A stretch of DNA of 52,433 bases from an uncultured Bacteroidota bacterium (GTDB lineage: Bacteria; Bacteroidota; Bacteroidia; Flavobacteriales; Flavobacteriaceae). The stretch covers positions 1-52,433 of the forward strand of contig CACLQX010000002.1 of NCBI GenBank assembly GCA_902609185.1, given 5' to 3'. Position numbers and translations under genes: made by a program. Positions 17,961 through 27,862 of the stretch are shown here, piece after piece. The number at the start of each line of letters is the position of its first letter. Positions within the stretch are counted from its first letter, which is position 1. A model generated the notes under the pieces. That model was given only the letters and a program-made list of their open reading frames with translations. It had not been told where the DNA came from and searched no databases.

Positions 17961-18788
17961 ATGGACGAGTTAATTTTTAAGCACGATTTAAGTGAATCAA
18001 TAATTAGCATTGGACCAATAACAATATATTGGTATAGTTTAATGTTTTTACTTGCTTTTTTCTTCGGTTATAAGCTAATGGAAAAAATCTATATTAAAGA
18101 AAAGAAAGATCTTAAGCTTCTTGATCCATTCCTTGTACATATGGTTCTTGGAACTCTAATTGGTGCTAGACTTGGAGAAGTTTTTTTTTACAACTGGGGC
18201 TATTTTCAAAACAATCTATTAGAGATATTTTTACCCATAAAAATTGATGAAAATGGTTGGAATTTTGTTGGTTACAGAGGATTATCAAGTCATGGTGCAA
18301 CAATAGGAATTATTTTATCTATAGTTTTATATAAAATAAAATATAAATATGAGTCTGTATTATGGATTTTTGATAGGTTGGTAATTGCTGTTGCTTTGGG
18401 TGGGATGTTAGTCAGAATTGGTAATTTTTTCAACTCTGAAATTGTGGGCAATTACACAGGTTCTAATTTTGGTGTTACTTTTCTAAATAGATCTGAAAAT
18501 TTACCTAGGCATCCTGCACAACTTTATGAATCCTTTGGATATTTGATTCTCTTTATTATTCTATTTGCTCTTTATCAGAAAACAAAATTAGTTGAGAAAA
18601 AAGGATTCTTTTTTGGCTTTTTTCTGATATTTTTATTTGGAGTTAGGTTTATCGTTGAATACGTAAAAGAAAGTCAGGGTGGTCTTGAAAACTACTTGGG
18701 TATATTATCCACTGGCCAATGGTTAAGCATTCCATTTATGATTATTGGTCTAGCCCTATTGATAAGAAGTAATTTTAATAAAATTTGA
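17961..18788 (+). CDS. lgt: Prolipoprotein diacylglyceryl transferase
   Basis: A 275-residue inner-membrane enzyme with about seven helices that transfers diacylglycerol from phosphatidylglycerol to the lipobox cysteine. Conserved features include YRGLSSHGA (His-containing motif), the Lgt signature around RIGNFFNSEIVG and HPAQLYE. Its substrates in this window would include the lipoproteins at 12896 and 28818. The stop overlaps the TTG of the next gene. Confidence 0.95.
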   Translation: MDELIFKHDLSESIISIGPITIYWYSLMFLLAFFFGYKLMEKIYIKEKKDLKLLDPFLVHMVLGTLIGARLGEVFFYNWGYFQNNLLEIFLPIKIDENGWNFVGYRGLSSHGATIGIILSIVLYKIKYKYESVLWIFDRLVIAVALGGMLVRIGNFFNSEIVGNYTGSNFGVTFLNRSENLPRHPAQLYESFGYLILFIILFALYQKTKLVEKKGFFFGFFLIFLFGVRFIVEYVKESQGGLENYLGILSTGQWLSIPFMIIGLALLIRSNFNKI

Positions 18789-19024
18789 AAAAAAACAATT
18801 TATCTAAAGGTTTTAATCGGCTTATCAGTTGTCTATTTTTGATGTTTTTGGGTCCAACAGTAGTTTTTTCTGCTTTCAAAAATAAGGATCATGAATTTTA
18901 TTATTTTGTTTTAATTTTAGGGACGGTTTTTTGCTTAATGGCAGTATATTTACTCTATACAGGAATAATGAAAATTGTAAAAAGCTTAATTGAGGATGAA
19001 AATAATAATATAAGGAATGATTAA
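18785..19024 (+). CDS. DUF6095 family small membrane protein
   Basis: A 79-residue protein with two membrane helices (about residues 12-30 and 39-62) and a lysine-rich start. It matches the flavobacterial DUF6095 family, function unknown. The start is TTG at 18785, overlapping the lgt TGA, and its last eight bases overlap thrS, so it is likely translated by coupling in the lgt-thrS transcript. Confidence 0.72.
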   Translation: MKKNNLSKGFNRLISCLFLMFLGPTVVFSAFKNKDHEFYYFVLILGTVFCLMAVYLLYTGIMKIVKSLIEDENNNIRND

Positions 19025-20963
19025 AGTAGGATTCCCAGATGGTAATGAAATAAAGTATGATGATGGAATAACACCATATGAAATTGCTAAAAAAATTAGC
19101 CCAGCACTTGCAAGAGAAATCTTAAGCGCAGAGTACAATGGTAAAACCATTGAACTAAGAACTCAACTTTTTAAGGATGGTAACATAAAGTTTTTTAAAT
19201 GGGAAGATCGTGAGGGAAAAATGGTGTTTTGGCACTCAACTGCACACCTTCTAGCCCAAGTGATTCTTAACTTATATCCAGATTCAAAACTGACTATAGG
19301 TCCTGCAATTGAAAATGGTTTTTATTATGATGTAGATTTTGAAAACACATCATTCTCAGAAAATGATTTTACGAAGATTGAAAATAAGATGATTGAAGAA
19401 GCAAGGAAAGATCATTCCTTTAAGATGAGAGAAGTTTCAAATACGGAAGCTTTAGAGTACTATGAAAAGCAACAAAATAAATATAAGCTTGAATTAATTC
19501 AGGGTCTTAATGGTGAAAAAATAACTTTTTGTGATCATGCTGACTTCACTGATTTATGTAAAGGTGGACACATTCCCTCTACAAAATTTATCAAAAGCGT
19601 AAAATTATTGAATATCGCAGGTGCATATTGGAGGGGTGATGAAAATAATAAACAGTTGACAAGAATTTACGGTATTAGCTTTCCTAAAGAAAAATTGCTT
19701 AAAGAATATATTCAATTGATCGAAGAGGCAAAGAAAAGAGATCACAGGGTTTTAGGTAAACAATTGGGCTTATTTACTTTTTCAGAAAATGTAGGTTTAG
19801 GTCTACCTTTATGGCTTCCTGAAGGAACTGAACTTAGATCAAGACTAGAGGATTTTTTAAAAAACGCACAAAAAAAAGCTGGATATGATATGGTTATAAC
19901 TCCACATATAGGTAATAAAAAACTTTATGAGCAATCCGGACACTATGATAAATATGGCGAAAGTACATTTTCACCAATAAAAACACCTAAAGAAGATGAA
20001 GAGTTTTTACTTAAACCTATGAACTGTCCTCATCATTGTGAAATATTTAATTCACGAAAATGGAGTTACAGAGATTTACCCGTTAGATATGCAGAATTTG
20101 GTACAGTATACCGTTATGAACAAAGTGGTGAATTGCATGGACTTACAAGAGTTAGAGGATTCACACAAGATGATGCTCATATTTTTTGTACTCAAGACCA
20201 GCTTTTAGATGAATTTACAAAAGTGATTGACCTTGTTTTATATGTTTTTAAGTCCCTCGGATTTAAAGATTTTACAGCTCAAATATCACTGAGAGATAAT
20301 AAGAATATGGATAAATATATTGGTTCTGACGAAGTTTGGAATCTTGCTGAAAATGCAATTCTTGAGGCTACTAAATCAAAAAATCTTAATTATAGGACAG
20401 AGTATGGTGAAGCAGCATTTTATGGTCCAAAACTTGATTTTATGGTCAAAGATGCGTTGAATAGAGAATGGCAATTGGGGACAATTCAAGTTGATTACAA
20501 TTTACCAGAGCGATTTGATCTTAATTTTAAGAACAAAAACAATCAAGATGAAAGACCAGTTATGATTCACAGAGCACCTTTTGGAAGTTTAGAAAGATTT
20601 ATAGCTATACTAATAGAACACACTGCCGGTGTGTTTCCGCTTTGGTTGGCAACAAACCAAATTTTATTAATAGCAGTAGGTGAAAAACACCAAAATTACA
20701 CTCAAAAAGTTTTGAATTTATTAGAAAAAGACGAAATTCGCGCATCTGTTGATTTCAGGAATGAAACTGTAGGAAAGAAAATTCTTGAAGCAGAAAAGAA
20801 AAAAACTCACATTATGGGTATAATTGGAGATAAAGAAGTTAAAAACTCTGAAGTTACAATCAGGCTAAGAGGTGGTAATATTGTTGGTGGTATTAAGCTA
20901 GATAAACTTTCAGATTATATTTCAAGCATAGTGAACGAATCACGAGAAACTAACCTAAACTAA
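19017..20963 (+). CDS. thrS: Threonyl-tRNA synthetase
   Basis: A 648-residue synthetase in the standard order: TGS domain (1-60), editing domain with HSTAHLLAQ and a later DLCKGGH zinc-site-like motif, class II catalytic core with [29 protein letters not shown] and [11 protein letters not shown], and a C-terminal anticodon-binding domain. It charges tRNA-Thr and hydrolyses mischarged Ser-tRNA-Thr. The gene leads into infC-rpmI-rplT, a conserved order. Confidence 0.97.
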   Translation: MIKVGFPDGNEIKYDDGITPYEIAKKISPALAREILSAEYNGKTIELRTQLFKDGNIKFFKWEDREGKMVFWHSTAHLLAQVILNLYPDSKLTIGPAIENGFYYDVDFENTSFSENDFTKIENKMIEEARKDHSFKMREVSNTEALEYYEKQQNKYKLELIQGLNGEKITFCDHADFTDLCKGGHIPSTKFIKSVKLLNIAGAYWRGDENNKQLTRIYGISFPKEKLLKEYIQLIEEAKKRDHRVLGKQLGLFTFSENVGLGLPLWLPEGTELRSRLEDFLKNAQKKAGYDMVITPHIGNKKLYEQSGHYDKYGESTFSPIKTPKEDEEFLLKPMNCPHHCEIFNSRKWSYRDLPVRYAEFGTVYRYEQSGELHGLTRVRGFTQDDAHIFCTQDQLLDEFTKVIDLVLYVFKSLGFKDFTAQISLRDNKNMDKYIGSDEVWNLAENAILEATKSKNLNYRTEYGEAAFYGPKLDFMVKDALNREWQLGTIQVDYNLPERFDLNFKNKNNQDERPVMIHRAPFGSLERFIAILIEHTAGVFPLWLATNQILLIAVGEKHQNYTQKVLNLLEKDEIRASVDFRNETVGKKILEAEKKKTHIMGIIGDKEVKNSEVTIRLRGGNIVGGIKLDKLSDYISSIVNESRETNLN

Positions 20964-20968
20964 TAGCC

Positions 20969-21529
20969 ATAGCACTAAGAAGAAAAAGAGGGAGAAGACC
21001 CGGAAGAATAATAAAAAAAAATCCTCACAAAATTAATGGTGAGATTACATCCCAAGAAGTTAGATTGGTTGGAGACAATGTTGATATTGGGATATACCCT
21101 ATTAGTGAAGCCTTATTAATAGCCAAAAAACTAGAAACTGACCTGGTAGAAATTTCTCCAAAGGCAGTTCCCCCAGTCTGTAAAGCTTTGGATTATAAAA
21201 AGTTTTTATATGATCAAAGAAAAAGGGAAAAGTATCTAAAAGCAAAGACTCAAAAGGTTGTTGTTAAAGAAATAAGGTTTGGTCCACAAACAGATATTCA
21301 TGATTATGAATTTAAGAAAAAACATGCGATTAAATTTCTTGAAGACGGGGCAAAACTTAAGGCATTTGTTTTTTTTAAGGGTAGATCAATTATCTTCAAA
21401 GAACAAGGCCAGATTTTATTATTAAAATTGGCTCAAGAGTTAGAAGAGTATGGAAAAGTTGAACAATTACCTGTGCTAGAAGGAAAAAAAATGATTATGT
21501 TTGTGAGCCCAAAAAAAGTAAAAAAATAG
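20969..21529 (+). CDS. infC: Translation initiation factor IF-3, ATA start
   Basis: IF-3 binds the 30S subunit and checks start-codon pairing. The conserved core begins [12 protein letters not shown] and continues through [21 protein letters not shown] and [18 protein letters not shown]. The basic leader typical of flavobacterial IF-3 ([17 protein letters not shown]...) is in frame upstream, but no ATG, GTG or TTG begins it; the codon at the expected place is ATA at 20969, giving 186 residues. A second ATA lies two codons earlier and overlaps the thrS stop. A TTG at 21065 would delete the leader and part of the first domain. Non-AUG infC starts (AUU in E. coli) are known to serve IF-3 autoregulation. 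Confidence 0.85.
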   Translation: MALRRKRGRRPGRIIKKNPHKINGEITSQEVRLVGDNVDIGIYPISEALLIAKKLETDLVEISPKAVPPVCKALDYKKFLYDQRKREKYLKAKTQKVVVKEIRFGPQTDIHDYEFKKKHAIKFLEDGAKLKAFVFFKGRSIIFKEQGQILLLKLAQELEEYGKVEQLPVLEGKKMIMFVSPKKVKK

Positions 21530-21532
21530 TCA

Positions 21533-21730
21533 ATGAGTAAAATGAAAACTAAATCTAGTGCCAAAAAGAGGTTCAAAGTAACTGGAACTGGCAAGATTAA
21601 AAGAAAACATGCATTCAAAAATCATATTTTAACGAAAAAATCTAAAAAGAGGAAATTAAAACTTACTCATGATGGTTTAGTTAGTGATAGTGATTTAAAC
21701 AGTATAAGAAAGCAACTCAGACTTAAATAA
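21533..21730 (+). CDS. rpmI: 50S ribosomal protein L35
   Basis: A 65-residue, highly basic protein opening [20 protein letters not shown] and containing the family's [19 protein letters not shown] stretch. It binds 23S rRNA in the large subunit. It follows infC by 3 nt and precedes rplT by 62 nt in the classical infC-rpmI-rplT operon. Confidence 0.97.
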   Translation: MSKMKTKSSAKKRFKVTGTGKIKRKHAFKNHILTKKSKKRKLKLTHDGLVSDSDLNSIRKQLRLK

Positions 21731-21792
21731 AAATAGTTTAACCAAACAAAAGGTATAAGTTTTTTCAAAACACCTCAGTTAAAAAATAAATT

Positions 21793-22137
21793 ATGGCAAG
21801 ATCGGTAAACTCAGTAGCATCTAGAAAAAAAAGAAAAAAAATTCTCAAGGAAGCTAAAGGATATTTTGGAAGAAGAAAAAATGTTTATACAGTTGCAAAA
21901 AATGCTGTAGAAAAGGGCTTAACATATGCATATAGAGATAGAAGAAATAAAAAAAGAAGTTTTAGAGCACTTTGGATTTTAAGAATTAATGCTGCTGCAA
22001 GACAAAACGGACTATCTTACTCTGAATTAATGCACAAATTAAAGGAAAGCAAAATAGATCTTAACAGAAAAGTTCTTGCAGATATGGCTATGAACGACTC
22101 TGAAAATTTTTCTAAATTAGTTAGTAGTTTAAAATAA
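21793..22137 (+). CDS. rplT: 50S ribosomal protein L20
   Basis: A 114-residue protein with the L20 hallmark [31 protein letters not shown] and [18 protein letters not shown] segments. It is an early assembly protein and in other bacteria represses its own operon by binding the mRNA leader; the 62-nt gap before it is the place to look for such a site, but I see no clear structure. The last nine bases overlap convergent dnaB. Confidence 0.97.
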   Translation: MARSVNSVASRKKRKKILKEAKGYFGRRKNVYTVAKNAVEKGLTYAYRDRRNKKRSFRALWILRINAAARQNGLSYSELMHKLKESKIDLNRKVLADMAMNDSENFSKLVSSLK

Positions 22138-23646
22138 ATCATCATCCTCATCTGACCTATAAGAACCACTTTCGAAAGCTTGGTCGGGATTTACTTTTTT
22201 ATCCGTATTAATTTTAGATTGATACTCAAAAGGATTTTCAAAAGCTGATAAATTTTCAAATTTTCCTAGTGAGTTAATAAATTTAAGTTTAATAGAACTA
22301 AGACCACCATTTCTGTGTTTAGCAACAATAAATTCTGCTTGGCCAAGCGCGGGTGATCTTTCCTCATCATCCCATTCATCAATTTTATAATATTCAGGAC
22401 GATATAAGAATGAAACAATATCTGCATCCTGTTCAATGGCACCTGATTCTCTTAAGTCAGATAAGATAGGTCTTTTTGTACCTCCCCTTAATTCAACAGC
22501 ACGGGACAATTGTGAAAGAGCAATAATAGGAATGTCAAGTTCTTTAGCTAAAGCCTTCAAGTTTCTAGAAATCGTAGAAATTTCTTGCTCTCTATTTCCA
22601 GATTTCTGACTGGATCCTAAAGTCATAAGTTGTAGATAATCCACTACAATAAGTTTAATACCAAACTGAGAAGACAACCTTCTTGCTTTTGCTCTCAATT
22701 CAAAAATTGATAACGAAGGAGTATCATCTATATATAGTGGAGCATTCTCAAGATTTGTAACTTTTACATTTAATAATTCCCACTCAAACTTTTCTAATTT
22801 ACCAGTTCTTAGTTTTTCTGAATTAAGCCCAGTTTCAGATGATATTAATCGAGTTATTAATTGAATTGCGGACATTTCTAAAGAAAAAAAAGCTACTGGC
22901 ATGTTGTTTTCAACTGAAATATTTCTTGCCATTGATAGTGTAAATGCAGTTTTACCCATACCTGGTCTAGCTGCAACAATTATCAAATCACTTGGCTGCC
23001 AACCAGATGTCAATCTATCAATTTCTCCGAAGCCAGAGGCTATGCCACTAAGGCCCTCTTTTTTAGAAATTTCCTCAATTTTTTTCTTTGCGGCTAAGAC
23101 TAAGTCTTCTGCAGATTGAGTATTTTTTTTCAAATTTCTTTGGGAAATATCATAAATTCTAGATTCAGCTTTATCCAATAAATCGAACACATCAGATGTT
23201 TCATCATAAGAATCCTCAATAATTTCATTTGAAATAGAAATAAGCTTTCTTTGAATAAATTTTTGTAAAATAATTCTAGAATGAAATTCAATATGGGCTG
23301 ATGATGATACTTTTTGTGATAATTCAATTAAATAGTAGTCTCCCCCAACTGTATTTAAATTTCCATCTTTTTTTAATTGAAAAGAAACAGTCTTTATATC
23401 AATAGGCTCTTGTTTTTCAAATAGACTGATAATAGAATTAAAGATTAATTGGTGGCTTTCTTTATAGAATGCCTCTGGTTGTAATATATCAATAACCTCA
23501 TCTACACCTTTTTTATCAATCATCATAGCACCCAAAACAACTTCTTCTAGATCTACTGCCTGTGGCGGTAGCTTACCTTTCTGTAAAGAAAAAACGGAAG
23601 CCTTATCACCATACTGGTCGACATTAATATTTGAAACTCTCTTCAC
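22129..23646 (-). CDS. dnaB: Replicative DNA helicase DnaB
   Basis: A 505-residue helicase with an N-terminal DnaB domain (about 25-130), a linker, and a RecA-like core with [12 protein letters not shown], the Walker B segment [10 protein letters not shown] and an arginine-finger region FLYRPEYY. It unwinds DNA ahead of the fork as a hexamer. No intein interrupts it. The start is GTG at 23646; no in-frame ATG precedes the conserved [15 protein letters not shown] DciA-like candidate loader is encoded at 36178. The 3' end overlaps rplT by nine bases. Confidence 0.95.
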   Translation of the reverse strand: MKRVSNINVDQYGDKASVFSLQKGKLPPQAVDLEEVVLGAMMIDKKGVDEVIDILQPEAFYKESHQLIFNSIISLFEKQEPIDIKTVSFQLKKDGNLNTVGGDYYLIELSQKVSSSAHIEFHSRIILQKFIQRKLISISNEIIEDSYDETSDVFDLLDKAESRIYDISQRNLKKNTQSAEDLVLAAKKKIEEISKKEGLSGIASGFGEIDRLTSGWQPSDLIIVAARPGMGKTAFTLSMARNISVENNMPVAFFSLEMSAIQLITRLISSETGLNSEKLRTGKLEKFEWELLNVKVTNLENAPLYIDDTPSLSIFELRAKARRLSSQFGIKLIVVDYLQLMTLGSSQKSGNREQEISTISRNLKALAKELDIPIIALSQLSRAVELRGGTKRPILSDLRESGAIEQDADIVSFLYRPEYYKIDEWDDEERSPALGQAEFIVAKHRNGGLSSIKLKFINSLGKFENLSAFENPFEYQSKINTDKKVNPDQAFESGSYRSDEDDDLF

Positions 23647-23698
23647 TTCGCTAACATAGAGAAATTAAAAATGAAATGTGAAAATTTAAACTAAAACA

Positions 23699-23738
23699 AA
23701 CAAACAGCGTTTGTTAATAATTATTGTTAAATTGTTAA
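23699..23738. repeat. Hairpin plus three TTGTTAA repeats upstream of dnaB
   Basis: A perfect 7-bp inverted repeat (AACAAAC, loop AGC, GTTTGTT; 23699-23715) is followed by TTGTTAA at 23711-23717, 23724-23730 and 23732-23738. It fills the 102-nt gap between accA and dnaB. It could be a weak terminator for accA (minus-strand RNA has a U-rich tail) or a regulatory site for dnaB; no TAnnTTTG element is seen. Confidence 0.45.
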
Positions 23739-23748
23739 TAACAGAAAA

Positions 23749-24702
23749 TTATTCACTGTACACACCCATTTGAGTAAACCTTGACATTCTATTTTTTAAT
23801 AATGATGAAATACTTTGTTTCTTTAGATCTCTGTATGAGTTGATTATTTCTTTTTTTAAAGAAATATATATTTTTTCGGGATTTTGATGTGCACCACCAA
23901 TTGGTTCTTTTACTATTTTGTCAATTAACTTATTTTTTTTCATATCATTGGGAGTTAACTTTAGTGCTTCAGCAGCTTGCTCTTTATGATCCCAACTTCT
24001 CCATAAAATAGATGAACAAGATTCTGGAGAGATAACAGAATACCAAGTATTTTCTAACATCATTATTTTGTCACCAACTCCTATTCCTAAAGCACCACCA
24101 GAAGCACCTTCACCAATCACAACAACAATAATTTGAGTCTTTATTTTAAACATCTCATACAAGTTTCTAGCTATTGCCTCAGCTTGTCCTTTTTCTTCAG
24201 CTTCAATACCAGGGTAAGCACCTGGTGTGTCAATGAGTGTTACTACAGGTAATGAAAATTTTTCAGCTAACTTCATCAATCTCATAGCTTTTCGATAACC
24301 TTCCGGGTTTGCCATTCCAAAGTTTCTATACTGTCTACTTTTAATGTTATTTCCTTTTTGTTGACCAATGAACATAAAGGTTTGATTATCTAATTTTCCA
24401 AGTCCCCCAACCATTGCTTTATCATCAGCAATATTTCTATCTCCATGTAATTCTAAAAAATTATTATTGGTCATATTAGCTAAATAATCAAGTGTATAGG
24501 GTCTTGATGGATGTCTAGATAACTGAACTCTTTGCCATGGTGTCAATGACCCGTAAATTTCTTTTTTCTTTATTGCTAGTTTTGATTTTATTTCTTTCAA
24601 AGTATCTTTAATGTCAATGTTGCCTTCTGAACCTAATTTTTTACAATTTTCCAACTGCTCATTCAACTCTTTTAAAGGCAATTCAAAATCAAGATATTCC
24701 AT
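23749..24702 (-). CDS. accA: Acetyl-CoA carboxylase, carboxyltransferase subunit alpha
   Basis: The 317-residue alpha subunit pairs with AccD to transfer CO2 from carboxybiotin to acetyl-CoA, the first step of fatty acid synthesis. Recognisable segments are [62 protein letters not shown] and [15 protein letters not shown]. accD and the biotin subunits are elsewhere. The start is ATG at 24702, 25 nt after the lptG-like gene on the same strand. Confidence 0.97.
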   Translation of the reverse strand: MEYLDFELPLKELNEQLENCKKLGSEGNIDIKDTLKEIKSKLAIKKKEIYGSLTPWQRVQLSRHPSRPYTLDYLANMTNNNFLELHGDRNIADDKAMVGGLGKLDNQTFMFIGQQKGNNIKSRQYRNFGMANPEGYRKAMRLMKLAEKFSLPVVTLIDTPGAYPGIEAEEKGQAEAIARNLYEMFKIKTQIIVVVIGEGASGGALGIGVGDKIMMLENTWYSVISPESCSSILWRSWDHKEQAAEALKLTPNDMKKNKLIDKIVKEPIGGAHQNPEKIYISLKKEIINSYRDLKKQSISSLLKNRMSRFTQMGVYSE

Positions 24703-24727
24703 TAGGATAAATATACATTATCAAACT

Positions 24728-25804
24728 TTATTTTAATGATAATTTAACAATATATGCAGCAACAAATGCAAAAATTAAATTTGGTAACCATGCACCAAGA
24801 TGTGGGTTTAAATTTGATTCAGTAACTAATACGGAAAAGAACTTATCAAAAAAAATAAAAATAAAAGCAAGTGTAATTCCAAATGCTAAATTTAAACCAA
24901 TACCACCCCTTTTTTTAAAGGATGATACGGCTACAGCCAGTACTGTTAATATTATTACAGAAATAGGAATTGTAATCCTTTTATTTTTTTCTAATATATG
25001 ACTATTTAGTAATGGAGAGCCACTTTTTTTCTCACTTTCAATAAATCTATTTAATTCAAAAAAATTTAATGTTTTAGCTTGATAATTAACAATCTCAAAG
25101 TCTGACATAGTTAAGTTCATAATTGTATCAAAAATTCTTTTACTTTCGATTTTTTCGGATTTATCTTTGAAGGTTCTTTTAAAGTAATCTGTTAGTCTAA
25201 ATAGACTGTCTTTTTCAATCCATCTGATATTTCTAGCAAGAATTTTTTCTTGTAATTCGTTACCATTAAACTTTTCAATGGAAAAATTATAAGCTTGGTT
25301 TCTAGTTTTATTGTATGAACTTACATAAATATATTCATTATCAGATATTTGTTTGTAAACAGCTTTAAAAGCATTGTTTTTATTTTTTTTACTTAAATAC
25401 TTGTTCTGAAAAATCGTAAAGCTTTTATTTTTTTCCGGTATAATAAACATTCCTGAAAAAATTGATATGAACGCAATAAAAATAGCTGTAACAATAAAGG
25501 GTTGTAAATATCGTTTAAAAGAAACTCCAGAACTTAAAATTGCTATTACCTCTGAATTAGATGATAATTTAGAAGTAAACCAAATTACAGCTAAAAAAAC
25601 AAAAATTGGGAATAAAAAATAACCATAATACCAAATGAAATCTGTGTAGTAATCGAAAACTTCATAAAAACTCAAATCGTGCTCTTTGAACTTATCAATT
25701 TTCTCAGATACATCAACTAAAATCCCAATTGGAATAAATAGAAGAAACATAAATAGAAATGACAAAACAAATTGCTTAATTATATATTTATCGAGTATCC
25801 TCAT
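24728..25804 (-). CDS. LptF/LptG-family permease of the LPS export system
   Basis: A 358-residue YjgP/YjgQ protein: an N-terminal pair of helices (about 12-32, 58-78), a third near 100-120, a periplasmic beta-rich domain (about 125-270) and three C-terminal helices. LptF and LptG form the membrane part of the LptB2FG transporter that extracts LPS. MRILDKYIIKQF is the usual opening. Which of the two paralogues it is cannot be settled here, though LptG is more often encoded beside tgt in Bacteroidota. Its ATG overlaps the tgt stop (TAATG). Confidence 0.88.
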   Translation of the reverse strand: MRILDKYIIKQFVLSFLFMFLLFIPIGILVDVSEKIDKFKEHDLSFYEVFDYYTDFIWYYGYFLFPIFVFLAVIWFTSKLSSNSEVIAILSSGVSFKRYLQPFIVTAIFIAFISIFSGMFIIPEKNKSFTIFQNKYLSKKNKNNAFKAVYKQISDNEYIYVSSYNKTRNQAYNFSIEKFNGNELQEKILARNIRWIEKDSLFRLTDYFKRTFKDKSEKIESKRIFDTIMNLTMSDFEIVNYQAKTLNFFELNRFIESEKKSGSPLLNSHILEKNKRITIPISVIILTVLAVAVSSFKKRGGIGLNLAFGITLAFIFIFFDKFFSVLVTESNLNPHLGAWLPNLIFAFVAAYIVKLSLK

Positions 25805-26934
25805 TATAACTTATTGTCTAGTTTTTTAACCATTGATTTTTTCCAGCTTTCAAAATTACCATCTAAAATTTTCTCTTTTGTTTTTTTAATAATCCAACTG
25901 TAGAAGCCTAAGTTATGAATTGTTGCAATTTGTTTTCCTAAATTTTCATTAATTGAAAAAAGATGTCTTAAATATGCTTTTGAATATTTACTATCTACAA
26001 AGGTTGATCCATTGGGATCTATTTGAGAATAATCTTTTTTCCATTTTTCATTTTTAATATTAATTTTCCCTTCGGATGTAAAAAGCATGCCATTTCTTGC
26101 GTTCCTTGTAGGTATTACACAATCAAACATATCCACACCTAAACATATATTTTCTAAAATATTAGTTGGTGTACCAACACCCATCAAATATCTTGGTTTA
26201 TTTTCAGGAAGTATATCACAAACTATTTCACACATTTCATACATTAAATCATGAGGTTCACCAACTGAAAGACCTCCAATTGCATTTCCAGGCAAATCCA
26301 TTGATGAAATAAATTCTGCAGACTCAGTTCTTAAATCTCCGTAAATGCTGCCCTGAACAATAGGAAATAAAAACTGTTCTCTAGATCTAATATTGTCTGT
26401 ATTCTCAAATTCTCTGATACATCTTTTTAGCCATCTGTGAGTAAGATTCATTGATTTTCTGGCATAATCTTGTGTGCAGGGATATGGCGTACATTCATCA
26501 AAAGCCATAATTATATCAGCCCCAATATTTTTTTGAATCTGGATTGCTTTCTCCGGACTAAAAAAATGATAAGATCCATCAATATGTGACTTAAATTTAA
26601 CTCCATCCTCCTTAATTTTTCTATTATTTGAAAGTGAATATACTTGGTAACCACCACTATCAGTTAAAACTAGTTTATCCCATGACATAAAATCGTGAAT
26701 TCCTCCACAATTTTTTATTATTTGATCACCTGGTCGTAGATAAAGGTGATATGTATTTGCCAATATTATTTCAGCATTTGATGATTCAACCAGATCTTTA
26801 GTATGTAAACCTTTTATAGCAGCTGAGGTAGCAACAGGCATAAAAATTGGAGTTTCAAATTTTCTGCCATTAAGTGTAATTTCACCAACTCTAGCTCTGG
26901 TTTTTATATCTTTTTTTATAATTTTGAAATGCAC
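25804..26934 (-). CDS. tgt: Queuine/preQ1 tRNA-ribosyltransferase, lacking the zinc cysteines
   Basis: A 376-residue TIM-barrel enzyme that swaps guanine 34 of tRNA-Asp, -Asn, -His and -Tyr for preQ1. Motifs include LTDSGGYQVYSL (active-site Asp), FDECTPYP, GGLSVGEPHD and DCVIPTRNARNG (nucleophile Asp). The region that normally holds CxCxxC reads IDPNGSTFVDSKYSKAYLRH (about 303-322), so the three zinc cysteines are absent although the TIHNL histidine remains. This appears to be a Bacteroidota trait. The start is GTG at 26934, only 4 nt after a -7 element. Confidence 0.93.
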   Translation of the reverse strand: MHFKIIKKDIKTRARVGEITLNGRKFETPIFMPVATSAAIKGLHTKDLVESSNAEIILANTYHLYLRPGDQIIKNCGGIHDFMSWDKLVLTDSGGYQVYSLSNNRKIKEDGVKFKSHIDGSYHFFSPEKAIQIQKNIGADIIMAFDECTPYPCTQDYARKSMNLTHRWLKRCIREFENTDNIRSREQFLFPIVQGSIYGDLRTESAEFISSMDLPGNAIGGLSVGEPHDLMYEMCEIVCDILPENKPRYLMGVGTPTNILENICLGVDMFDCVIPTRNARNGMLFTSEGKINIKNEKWKKDYSQIDPNGSTFVDSKYSKAYLRHLFSINENLGKQIATIHNLGFYSWIIKKTKEKILDGNFESWKKSMVKKLDNKL

Positions 26935-26938
26935 TTTT

Positions 26939-26946
26939 CAAATATA
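26939..26946 (-). promoter_or_regulatory. -7 promoter element for tgt, leaderless spacing
   Basis: The minus strand reads TATATTTG, then four bases (AAAA), then the GTG start. With the element normally ending about 4-6 nt before +1, the transcript would begin at or next to the start codon. Confidence 0.65.
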
Positions 26947-27025
26947 TTAATATATAATATCACAAAAGTTAATAAGTTTGATTAAGATTTACATTTATTA
27001 AATTATAAATCAATAATTTCATTTC

Positions 27026-27862
27026 ATGACTAGTATTCAAAAGTTAGTTTTTCAAGTAAGAAGGGATATTGTAAGAATGGTTCATGCCAATAATTCTGGA
27101 CACCCTGGGGGGTCGCTAGGTTGTACAGAGTTTTTTGTTGTTTTATTTTTTGATATTATGAAAAGAAAAAAAGAGTTCAACATGAATGGTTATGATGAGG
27201 ACCTTTTTTTCTTATCAAATGGTCATATTTCACCTGTATTTTACAGTGTATTAGCAAGAGCCGGTTACTTTCCTATAAAAGAATTATCAACTTTTAGAAA
27301 AATAAACTCTAGGCTTCAGGGTCATCCGACAACACACGAAGGGCTTCCAGGTGTAAGAATTGCCAGTGGTTCTCTAGGACAAGGCCTATCTGTTGCTATT
27401 GGTGCTGCTCTTTCTAAGAAATTGAATGATGATAAAAATATAGTGTACAGCTTACATGGCGATGGAGAATTGCAAGAAGGACAAAATTGGGAAGCCATAA
27501 TGTATGCAGCTGCAAATAAAGTTGATAATTTGATTTGTACTATAGACAACAATAATAAACAAATTGATGGTGACTTGAAAGATGTTTTAGACTTAGGTAA
27601 TATTGAATCAAAATTTCAAAGTTTTGGTTGGTTTACCATTAATTTGGATGATGGAAATAATTTAGATGAAGTAAGAAAAGCCATACAAACAGCAAAAGAA
27701 AATTGTTTTAATGGCAAACCAGTTGTTATAATTATGAAAACTATCATGGGTAATGGAGTGAATTATATGATGGGATCCCACAAGTGGCATGGGGTTGCTC
27801 CTAATGACGAGGAACTGGAGATTGCTCTGAATCAAAATCCAGAAACACTAAATGATTATTAA
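27026..27862 (+). CDS. Transketolase, N-terminal subunit
   Basis: A 278-residue thiamine-diphosphate-binding half of a split transketolase. It has HANNSGHPGGSLG, LSNGHISPVFYS and the ThDP/metal motif GDGELQEGQNWEAIMYAA ending IDNNNKQIDG. Together with the next gene it moves two-carbon units in the non-oxidative pentose phosphate pathway. The two halves abut with no spacer, indicating equimolar translation. The start is ATG at 27026. Confidence 0.92.
   Translation: MTSIQKLVFQVRRDIVRMVHANNSGHPGGSLGCTEFFVVLFFDIMKRKKEFNMNGYDEDLFFLSNGHISPVFYSVLARAGYFPIKELSTFRKINSRLQGHPTTHEGLPGVRIASGSLGQGLSVAIGAALSKKLNDDKNIVYSLHGDGELQEGQNWEAIMYAAANKVDNLICTIDNNNKQIDGDLKDVLDLGNIESKFQSFGWFTINLDDGNNLDEVRKAIQTAKENCFNGKPVVIIMKTIMGNGVNYMMGSHKWHGVAPNDEELEIALNQNPETLNDY

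Noticed and set aside
18700-18720. DnaA-box-like TTATCCACT
   Set aside because: A single copy inside lgt coding sequence; no cluster and no AT-rich unwinding region to suggest an origin.
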